Of a DNA stretch of 64,000 nucleotides, positions 1 to 10,100 are shown one piece after another. Under the pieces are notes generated by a model, which worked only from the letters and a program-made list of their open reading frames with translations, did no database searches and was not told where the DNA came from. The position numbers were made by a program, and so were the translations under genes. Position 1 is the first letter of the stretch; each line of letters begins with the position of its first letter. The DNA comes from Penelope pileata (Eukaryota > Chordata > Aves > Galliformes > Cracidae): the NCBI GenBank assembly GCA_013396635.1, contig WBMW01000147.1, positions 749,346 through 813,345 on the forward strand, written 5' to 3'.

Positions 1-2849
1 GTTTTCTCGTCTTTGCTCTAAATGAGAAAAATGATTGAGAGAAGTGATTTGAAACAAAAATCAGAGACTGCGGTCACTAATTGTCCCTGTTGCTTCTGCC
101 TCATTTTTCTTCAGTCTCTTCTACTTCCAGCATTAGTCAGGGTGTAGATTCACAATCCAGGCAACGCTCTTCTTGTGGGGGAGGACTTGGGTTCACTTTG
201 ACCTGGATCATTTTCTCCTCTGGCTCACTGTGAAGGCACCCGAACACTCGAACCGGACGGCTTAAGAAGAACAGCAGGGTTGGAAGTGAGTGCCTGGAAT
301 CTAACGCTGCTTAAACTGACCTTGCCTTGAAGAAGTGTGTGTGCAGCCTGAGCCAAAGGCAAAAGGATGCCGTGGCGTCCTCTTCTGCCATTGCTCCAAA
401 GTTGCCCACTTTGTGCTGGCTCTGCAAGGGGAAAAACGATAATGTGAAAATCCAGAATACATGGATGTCTCATGTGAGTTTGCGCATAAAACCTGCCATG
501 AAGTGAAGGGAATTCAAGACCTTTGGTACTGTTGGTGTTACCACCTTTTCGAGAGAGAGAACTGAGCATGAATACTGCCAAGTTAGCATGGTGTTTTCCA
601 CAGCAGGAGAGTGACTTCCCAGAGATTGCCTTGGTCTGCTCCTGTTGTGCACCGTCTCACTCCGAGCAGCAGAGGGATAACAGGCTGGTACGGCTGGTGC
701 TGCTTCTGACAACATCAGCAATGTTATGCAGTGTGCTGATATACCTAGAGGTAGCAGCACTTGTACCGCCAGAGGTGTAGGCTGTCTGTAGACCAGCACT
801 GCAATCCCTTTTGCTGCAGAGCTGCTTGTGTTTTCCTATGCATTAATAAAACCTGGTGTGGAAATCAGAGGCCTCTCAGCTGGACATGCATGTGGGGAGT
901 GGGTGTGTGAGAGGGCTGGATGTTGGATGTCAGTGAGGCTGAATGTGCAGAAGGCTGGGTTGGAGGTGTTGACGGGAAGGACACATCTCAGCGGTGCTGG
1001 GGCCGCGCAGGGAGCTGTGAAGGAGAGAACAGCACACAGCTTGGGGTGAGATGCTGCCACCTCTGTCCTACTACTGAGTGAGGTGAGATGCATTAGGGGC
1101 AGCAAGCACGCATTCCCTTCTGCTCCCTCTGCAACAGGGTGCATCTGGGGAGGGCTCGGCTGACGGGGGGTGACACCATGTTAAAACCCTGCAGCAAGGC
1201 CCAGTGCCATGCAACTGCCCAGGGACGGCTGCCACCAGCCTTTCTCCTGTCCCTGCACCCATGAGCTTCTGCAGAACTGTCACCTGCCAGTGTCATCGTC
1301 CTCCAGCAGGTGGCAAGCTCTCATTGGCAATGCACTGAGCAGCAGCAGCACCTCAGCCTTGGCAGCTCCTTGTTGTACGAGACAACAACCTCCACGTGCT
1401 CCTGCAGGCATTGCAGGCAGCAGTAGGTGATGTCTAGGCTGAGGGAATGATGTGCCAATACGCTGCGGTACTCTCTGTTCCATCCTGCACCCCAAGCCCC
1501 GTGATCCACCTCAAAAAGGATCAGTGTATGATGCAGCATGTCCAGGGACACGCTCCCAGGGCCCTATGTGCCAGACAGGGCTGGCTGAGAAACTTCAGGG
1601 CAGGAGTACCCGGGCAGGCCCAGCTATGACTGCTGCGGGTTACAGAGAGACCCGGGGCTGCAGCTTCCATGGGTGCTGCAGCAAAGGACAGTTCCTCCTC
1701 CCTCCCCCAGACACACACCTTGCAGGTGCCAGCCAGGAGCCAGGGCAAAGGGCTGCCCCAGAGGTGAGCACACCAATGGCACAGCAAGTTCCTGAGTTGT
1801 TCCTGCAGCGCCTGAACCTTCCCCCTGCTCTGAGGGATGGCTGCTGCGGGTTCCTTTGATCCCTTCCCAGAGCTGTGAACTTTGCCTACTCCCTCTGGAA
1901 TTGTGCCCAGGACTTTCATGTGTGTGCGGACTTCCCCTTAGGACTTCTCCCAACTTTTCATGCTAACCCGAGAGCACCTCCGTGCAGCAGACAAGTAAGA
2001 GGAGGAAGAGGGAAGAGGCTGCTGCCTGAACCCTCTTGGGACAGGAGCGAACCAGGCAGGGGACAGGCACCCAAAGGAGCCTCTGTCTTGCAGGGGAAGG
2101 CAAATCACTTCACAGACTTTCTCATCCTGGCTGGTCTGGAGCACCAAGGACAGTTCTGCATCCACACCTGGTGCCTTATTCTCAGGGAGCAGCACAGCCA
2201 GCATCAGTGCCAGGAGGGGAGCAGGGGAGGTGAGCACAGCCCTGCCCAGCAGCAGTGTCATCGCAGCCCTCGCAGTGCTGGTGCTTGCAGCCCAGCCCAG
2301 CCTCATGTTTCAGTGGACAGCCTGCTGACCTCCTGCAGCCTCTGGGGCAATGGATGCAGACAGGAAAGTGTATGACACTGTCCTCATTGCTGGAGCCAGG
2401 TGTGCAGAGCAGGGATTAGGATGGCCCATCAGGCTCATCTCTCCAGCTCCCCTTTGCCTCCTTCAATGCAGCAGCATTACAGTTGCTACAACTGATCGCT
2501 GCACGCCCACCGCAGCCCTTCCATCATCTCAGCAGGGGCAGTTGAGGGTTTCTCCATCCTGCTGCCCACGGTGCTTTGATGCTGCTCTGCAGGACCCCGA
2601 TGATACCGCTTGTCACTGCCCACTGAGCGCCTGCCTCGTGGCACTGCTGAAGCCACCAGGTGACATGGAGCTGAGTGGGTCCTGTGCTCCATTTCACTCC
2701 CTGGGTCCTCTTGGGCCGATGATCCATGGGAGCTCTGCTCTGAATCCCTCTGCTGGCTTTGCCCCTCAGAACAAACCGCTTCTCATCCCCCTGTCTGCAA
2801 GGAGTCTCGAACAACTGAGCTGTGATCTTGGCAGGAACCCCTAAGTGCT
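1..2849. other. Upstream flank, no gene recognised
   Basis: Mixed-composition DNA upstream of the kinase gene. Open frames occur on both strands but overlap each other, have no recognisable domains and are not flanked by convincing splice sites. A lone AATAAA lies at 845-850, too little to call a transcript end. It could be intergenic DNA, or part of a long first intron or distal promoter if the missing kinase exon lies further upstream. Confidence 0.5.
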
Positions 2850-3170
2850 ACCACAAAGCAAATAAATAATCAATCACTATTGCTTTTATGTGACCATGAG
2901 CCCTCTCTAATAGGTCTTGATATTGTTATGGTGCTGAGGACCTGCTGAAATTAAATAATGCTACATCCAGCTAACATCTATTCCCTTGGAAACACAGGTA
3001 AAAATGGATGGAAGTGCTCTCCAGTGACAATGAATATTCATTAATATGACACAGATGTACACTTGATTTGAAAATAAGGACAGTAATTAAAGAGCTATTA
3101 AGGTTGAAAAGCAACAAAGGAAATCTAAACGCCAAAGGAGTTGTTTTGGGATCAGGCTGTAACTGATCCA
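2850..3170. promoter_or_regulatory. AT-rich block, candidate conserved non-coding element
   Basis: An abrupt change from GC-rich flank to AT-rich sequence with clustered homeodomain-like cores: AATAAATAATCAATCA near 2860, GAATATTCATTAATATG near 3031, and CAGTAATTAAAGAGC near 3080. There is no open frame or repeat signature. The composition resembles developmental enhancers, but no alignment could be run, so conservation is an inference. Confidence 0.25.
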
Positions 3171-3384
3171 TGCATGGACAGGCACAGAAGGCCGGAGATT
3201 TTCTGAGTTATTTTGCAGGGGTTTTGTAGCCTGAGCAAGTGGTGAGTATCAGGAGGCTGCAGCTCTGCCTGCCCTGCCCAGGCTCTTGTCTGCAAATTTC
3301 CTGATGAATTCAGAGCTCAGTCTCCATTTCAGTGTGCTGCTGCTGCTCATATCCTCTCTTGCTTGTTGCTCCAGTGAGAGACAG

Positions 3385-3612
3385 GCATCCCATGTAATCC
3401 CACCTCACATCCCATCCCACGGCATCCCATGGCATCCCATCACCTCCCATAGCATCACATCCCATCCCATCCTATCCCATCACACAGCATCGTATCCCAT
3501 GGCATTGCATGCCATCCCATTGCATCCCATCCCATGGCATCCCATGGCATGGCATCCCATCCCATCGCATCGTATCCCATCCTATCGCATTCCATCCCAC
3601 CCCACCCCACCT
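3385..3612. repeat. CATCC/CCCAT-type minisatellite
   Basis: About 230 bp of imperfect tandem pentamers based on CATCC (CATCCCATGG, CATCCCATCA, CATCGTATCC and similar variants). The array fades into CACCC units at its right end. It keeps long frames open on both strands, which explains the large overlapping ORFs here. The units are variable enough to suggest an old or decaying array. It lies about 350 bp upstream of the GC-rich start region of the kinase gene. Confidence 0.9.
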
Positions 3613-3968
3613 CAATTCATTCAGCCTCAGTGACACTTCCCTGTTCTTTTTCTGTGTCGTGAACACAGCGCTGAGTGGGGTGTGTGGCCCCACCAAGCCG
3701 TTTTCTCCCAAACCCACAACAGAGCTGTGCTTTCTGCCTGGATTGGCTGCTTTGGGTGGAGGAATTGTTTTTTTAGCTTTCATTTTTTCCTGCAAACGAC
3801 TGCAATTCCCCGCTTCAGCCGGCATCATCCCGATAGGGTTTGTCCCGGCAGCAGCCGGCTGGTATTCGCGCTTGCCGGGATCCCCCCCGCCGCCCTCTCC
3901 CTGCCGCGCGGTGACTGCGCTCCGCGACGCCCGCAGGTGCCCGTGGGCACCGCCCGCTGCCGGCCCCT
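3613..3968 (+). promoter_or_regulatory. GC-rich approach to the kinase gene (possible promoter, 5' UTR or exon edge)
   Basis: Composition climbs toward the N-gap. From about 3800 to 3968 the DNA is CpG-rich, with many CG dinucleotides and C-runs, as at an avian CpG-island promoter. A splice-acceptor-like CCCGCAG ends at 3942, followed by GTGCCCGTGGGCACC, but the frame on the far side of the gap cannot be tied to it. No methionine start or signal peptide is seen here. Confidence 0.35.
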
Positions 3969-4072
3969 NNNNNNNNNNNNNNNNNNNNNNNNNNNNNNNN
4001 NNNNNNNNNNNNNNNNNNNNNNNNNNNNNNNNNNNNNNNNNNNNNNNNNNNNNNNNNNNNNNNNNNNNNNNN
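3969..4072. other. Assembly gap (104 N)
   Basis: A run of 104 ambiguous bases between two very GC-rich edges. The right edge is already inside kinase coding sequence. The true length is unknown. The gap probably hides some or all of the first coding exon. Confidence 0.99.
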
Positions 4073-4073
4073 C

Positions 4074-4136
4074 GCCTACAAGCTGCTGAAGGAGGTGATG
4101 CTGCTGCGGAGGCTGCGGCACCCCGGCGTCGTGCAG
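4074..4136 (+). CDS. PKDCC: Kinase exon A (5' end lost in gap)
   Basis: The exon encodes AYKLLKEVMLL then RRLRHPGVVQ, the alpha-C helix and following strand of a VLK-type kinase. Glu7 is the likely partner of the missing VAIK-type lysine. The donor after CAG at 4137 is GTACCG, a weak match, but the join to the next exon gives the family sequence VVQ-LYG. The base at 4073 also belongs to the exon. The true exon start is in or beyond the gap. Confidence 0.88.
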
Positions 4137-7100
4137 GTACCGAGGGGGGGAGCTGAGGGGCTGTGGGGCCGCGGGGCGGGAGGGGACCGCTGAGAGCCGC
4201 TCCTCTCCGCAGCTGTACGGGCACTGCTACGACGGCGGCGGGGATGCCGAGCTCGGGGTGACGGCCGTGCTGGAGCTGGGAGAGCCTCTGGAGATGATCG
4301 AGCTCCTGCAGACCCCCTGGGAGGAGAGATTTAAAGTAAGGAGACAGAGCGGGGCTGGGGGCTGCTTTTGGACCTCCAAGCAGGTAGATGGGAAAGGTGC
4401 GCGATGGCCGCTGGGGTGAGCGGGGCTGTCGTGCTGACACTGCTCCCACAGTGACTTCAGATCCTCTTTCTTGAGCTCCTTTGAGAGGCCATGAAGCAGC
4501 CGTAGCCCAGAGTTCGCTGTTCTGTTTCCTCTCTGCCTTAAGGATGCTGCTGGGGCCGCAGTCAGTGCCCGGCATTGTGCTGTGTTGCTGCCTTCCCCTC
4601 TGTGCAGTCCCACTGTGCTGAGGGGTTTCGCAGTGAGCCCTGGCAGCAGGCACCCTGCTGTGAGCCCGCTGTGCTGGGGCTGTGCTCATCCCTCACTATG
4701 ACCCCTCTGTGCTGTGCTCTGTGTGCCCGTGCTCTGTGCGATGCTTCTGAGCAGAGCCCCTCCGGTATCGCTGCAATGCAACCATCAGCAAACTGCTTTC
4801 CTCACGCTGTAGGTGGTGGGAGCATGTCCCTGTCCCTGCCCCTGGGATCTGCCTCAGCTCTTGAGCACTGCGAGAGGCTCTGGAGCTCCCCAGGAGCACA
4901 GATAACCCCTGACACAGCTCTTAGCTGGGCTATGGCTTGGATTAGCTTGCCTCACTGCTGCTTGTCTGCTTCCCAGGAGGAAAGGGAGCACCAGGTAGAA
5001 GCATGGGTACCTTAATGTCAGTAGGAAATACTTCAGGTGAGATAAAAACACAGCAAAACTCCCCATGTGAAACCCCTGCCTGCTTGCAGTCTGCTGCTCT
5101 GAGGAGCCCGGCCATCCGTAACCGCTGCCCTGGGGCGGGAAGCTGGGGTTCTTCTGGCTGTTTCACAACCAAGCTGAAGGAGTGTCAGAGCTCCCACAGC
5201 CCCTTCTCTTGACCTGCAGAGTTCCACATCAGCTTACATCTGCTTCATGCTGGCTGCTGCCTAGATTTCCTGGCCCTTTGGCTTCTCAGACATGCTGGTC
5301 TGCCATAGAGCCAGAAACCCCTGGTACTGGGCTAGCTGGGGGTGAGGGTTCATAGAATCGTTTGAGCTGGAAGGGACCTTTAAAGACCGTCTGGTCCAAC
5401 TCCCCTGCAATGAACAGGGACACCTACAGCTCCGTCAGGGTGCTCAGAGCCCCAGCCAACCCGCACCTGAACGTCTCTAGGGTTGGGGCTTCCACCACCT
5501 TGCTGGGCAACCTGTGCCAGTGCTTCACCACCCTGATTGTAAAAAACCTTTTTTCTTATATCTGACCAAAAGCTCCCTTCTTTCAGTTTGAAACCATTTC
5601 CCCCTGTCCTATCCCCACCGACCCTGTTAAAGAGTCTGTCCCCTTCTTTCTTGTAGCTCCCTTTAGATTCTGAAAGGAGTGGCGTTACGGCCTGGTGGGG
5701 TGGCATTAAGACTGCAGTAATCCTCTGACTGATGAAGATACTAATGCAGAAGGTAGACTGGTGCTGTCTAGTCCTGTTCCCTAATTAGGGCGTCTAAAAG
5801 GATGGGATTTCCCCTCTAACGAGCCCTGTCAGATCCCAGAGGTGCTGTGAATAGTTCCAAGCCTGCCCAGATCGCTATCTGGGGTGGGAGAGGAGCTGGG
5901 TCCACCCCCACACCCGTGGTGACACAGCTCAGGGACAGCTCACCTGGTGCTGGGCTCTGACACCGAGCGAGAAATGCTCTGAAGAGCTGCTCCGGTATGA
6001 ACACGTTCTTCTAGCTCTGGTTTGTCCCAAAATTGCACAGCAAGCTTTACGCTGGGTAAGGGATTGTCTGAGCTTCCCCTGCTGCCAGAAAGTTGACATA
6101 GAAGCAAGAAGTTGGCAATGAATATATCACATGCTTTGGCTGCTCCTTCAGAAGCGTGATGGTGTGCCCAAATTGACGCTGCTGAGCGGTGCAGGAGCAC
6201 AGGAATCTGGTACTAATGACCATGGAGCCTCGGTCTGTATGGAGCAGCATGGGGGGAGGGAGGGCAGCGCATTAATGCTATGCCAGAGCGGGAAAAAACC
6301 CTTCTGATTTCAGCTAGCAAATCAATACAGCTCCTGAAACATGAAGGCTGCTATTGTTTTCCTCACAGCATTCTCCTCCAGTTCCTCTCACTGCAAATGT
6401 CTCTTTTTGTATATACATGTTTTTAAAAAATGCTGCTAAGCTGCTTACCACAGTCAAATCCCGTGGCAATGTTGATAATAAATTTTGTAGCATACATATA
6501 ATTACCTTTTAAGTACTATGTGCCTTTTTGCCTTTAATTTCATTGAATGCCCTTCTCTTTGTTCTACTTCCAATTTAATAGCTGTTTTTCATCTGTTTTC
6601 CCATGCATATTCATCTTCTCTTTCTCAGATTTGCCTGAGCCTCGTGGAGCTGCTGTTTTTCTTGGCACACTCCCCCCTGGGTTCCATAGTCCTCTTGGAC
6701 TTCCAGCCGAGGCAGTTTGTTATGGTGGATGGAAACCTAAAAGTGACGGACATGGACGATGCCAGCACCGAGGAGCTGTCGTGCAAGGAGGATAACGAGT
6801 GCACGCTCCACTTCCCCACAAGAAGCTTCCCTCTCCAGTGCTCCTCAGCTGGGAAGTGCGAAGGAATCAATGAGAAGAGGAATCTTTTCAATGCATATCG
6901 GTATGTCCAGGTAGTGTGTGGGCTCATGCTGTACCACGCCATAGCCTTTGTATCTTGCACTTCTTCCATGCATGCTCCCCATTGGCACTGTCAGGGAGCC
7001 GTAAAGGATCGCTTTGAAGCAAGTTCATGTTCCTTGTAAGGTGGGAGAGTGGTGGAGTTCTGTGGTGAGGATGCAGGCTTCTTTCTGCTGCTGCTGCCGC

Positions 7101-10100
7101 TCTCCAGCGCCCTCTAGGAACTCGCCCCAAAGGCTGCACCTGTGAATTTCTTGTTTGCCAGACAAGTCCTCCTGGAAGCCCTGGCATTTCCAGTCTGGGG
7201 GCTATGTTTGCTGGAAGCAGTGCCCCAGCGCTGACCCACTGCTGTTGGAAGAGGCTGGCTTGCTTCTGCCTTGGGCTCTGACAAAGCTGTGGGGAGTGCT
7301 GGAATTGCAATGAAACAGACAGGCAGTGGGCTGGGGACCGAGACTGCTGCAGACCACTGACTCGCTGTAGCCTGGTTTGCCAGGGGTAGTAAGAGGATAA
7401 CAGGATCTCTTCAGGGCACAAGTCCTCTTCTTTAGAGGTCTTTGTTGTTATTATTTTAATGGGAAATCCATTACTTAGTGTACAAAAATCAGCCTGGGGA
7501 ATGAGGGAAAGCTCTGTTGTTTGAGCCTTTGCAAACCAGCTTTCAAGCAGTGTGCATGAAGCACGCTGTGCTGTAAGGACCAAGCTTCCAGACCAGCTCA
7601 CAGGAGCAGTCTGAGAGATGCCAGTGAAGTGTTCAAACATAACTTAAAAACCAAAGCTGAGTTACCGGTTGTGTCAAGTCACAGGAAAAGCAGACAATCA
7701 CAAGGGATGTTAACCTGCTGTATTCTAACCAGTCTGTGGAATTTTTGCAGGTATTTTTTCACCTATCTTCTGCCACACTCTGCACCACCAGCTTTGCAGC
7801 CCTTTTTGCGTGATATTCTGAATGCAACAGGTATCGGCTAGTATTCATAAATCAAGATTTCTTTGTTAGGAGACTCTAAATGGCATGTCATGGAATTACT
7901 TGTCTCTGTCATCTTTTTCTTCAATGCAGGTGACTTACGATATGGAATAAATGAAACTCTGAAAGCTTTTGAAAAGGTTTTACATCTGTACAAGTCTGGG
8001 CTCTATCTCCAAAAAAGACCTCTTCTTTTAAAAGGTACAGGAATTTGAGTGCTTTACCTAACATAGGCACACATACCTAACATATACCTAACATTCCCTT
8101 ACTGAGGGAGTGGGGAACTTGGTGGCTGGTCCAGTTCTGATCTCCCATACATTCAGGCACTGTGTGGTCACTGGAAATAGAATTAAGGACCAAATAGTTT
8201 CTATTTTTTACCCCTCATTTGAGCAGTCTTGTGTTGTTTCTTCGTGGGAGCTATGCATGATTGCATTGTTTTGCGAAGTAAATGCAGTGCAGACAATCTG
8301 GCATACATATGAACATATGTTTGTGCTACTTCTAAATGCTCTTCTCCTAATGTGCATCATCCTGTGCTTTAAGTGAACATATTTGGAATAGTAGCAACTA
8401 GAACAGAGCAGGAAGCTGAGTCTGTCATGTCCCTCTTCAGGGTTATCTTATTTTAAGGACAAATAGGTCAATTTTCAAGGCTAACAGGAAATTTTCCGTT
8501 TCCCTTGGTGGCTTCTGACTGATGATCACAGTTTATTATGAGAACATGGACTGGGGATGTCACATCACTGAGATGAGTGTGGCAAGGTAGCCAGGGCCTT
8601 GGTGTCCTCTGTGTTTATTTTTTGAAGACAATCTCATGTGATCTGTGGATGGATAAACGAACCTTTATGAGGTGAAGCCCTTTGGAGAGGATCCATTTGG
8701 TGGTAGAGATGTGGCTAATCATTCTCCCCAGTGGGAGGTTTCAAAAGTCCAGCAGTTACCATGGCTTACATCTCCCTGAATATTCCCTTGAGATGATGGG
8801 GGAGCAATGGTGGCTTGAGGATGGAAATCTCTGAATGTGTTTGGAATTTGCAGTTATAAACAAAGATATCCAGTCATTTGCACAGAATGACCAGCAACTC
8901 GAACAGGAAACCCCTAAGTTTTCTGATGCCACCTACCTGTTGGCTTAGCAACTCGCCCAGTTGCAGCGTGCCAACACGGTCACCATCCTAGTGGTGTGGG
9001 AAGGTGAGGAGGGATGCTTGACTCGACAATAGCCTTAATGTGGCCTGCTCAGGCTTGTCAGGTCTTCTGTGTCCTGCTGAGACAGTGCCTAGCCTCCCTT
9101 TCCCCCACTGGGGTTCGCAGGTCTCCTGCATCGCGGGTGGCACACGATGCCGGTGGTGGGTCTGCGATGGGCTGCTCCTGCTGTGGGGCTGAGGGATGGG
9201 AACGCCGTGACATGGCTTCTCCAGAGCGCTGCTTGGGAGGCCTCCCCTGCCATCACTCCCCCATCTCTTCTGCCTGCACTGCCTGTCTGTAGGGACCCCT
9301 CTGTTGTATCTCTGGGGAAATTGCTGTCCTGTGCTCAATAGCAGAGCTAAAAGTAAGGATTTGGGTTCATTTCAGTTTTGGAGCTCTATTTGATTCATTT
9401 AAGCAGGTCAGTTCAATCTATCACTGCCCCATTTCCTTTTACAGCTTCGCCAAAATACCAAGTTCATTTTATAACTAGTCTCTGGAGATGCTCCTGGAGT
9501 TTCCCCACATACTGTCTTTGTGTTCCCAGAGTACATCTCCCTCAAAGGCTTCCGGACGGCGGAAGCAGAGGCCTACAAGTGCTGGCCCTCCTACAGCCAC
9601 CTGGGCTGCCTGCTGTCAGTACACAGCCCCGAGGAGGCCGCCGCCATTTGCAGCTCCCAGCCGCAGTGTCAGAGCTTCATCCTCACCCAGCAGAGGACGT
9701 GGACAGGTGAGCTGGGGATGAGGTTGTAGTCATCTTGCCATGTGGTGCCCTGATGCCCTTGGTTGCATGTAGAGGTGATGCTGCTGTCCTCCTCCATAGT
9801 GCCGTGTGTCTGTGGGTGTGTATAAAGGCTGCCTGTCCAGAGTATTTGTGAGCAGACAAGGGTATTCTTCTGCAGGCTCTTCCCTTTGCTCTATTTGCAC
9901 AGGACTGTTGTTAAACAGTTACTTTTTTCATGCAGAGGTGGCTTCATTTTGGTGTTATGCTAAGCAATTCCTGTGGTATGTGTAATTTGCAAGAAGGTGC
10001 TTCTTCCTCTGAGATGAAAGAAGCTGTGCAAAAATAGGTGATTACTATTGTTACAATTAAAAGGCTTATGGCTTACAAGTTGTTATCCCCTTTATCAAAA

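Noticed and set aside
845..850. AATAAA as the 3' end of an upstream gene
   Set aside because: No coding exon precedes it in the window, and single hexamers are frequent by chance.
3472..4689. 405-codon minus-strand open frame across the gap
   Set aside because: It is kept open by the pentamer array, the N-run and GC-rich DNA, and it runs antisense to well-supported kinase exons.
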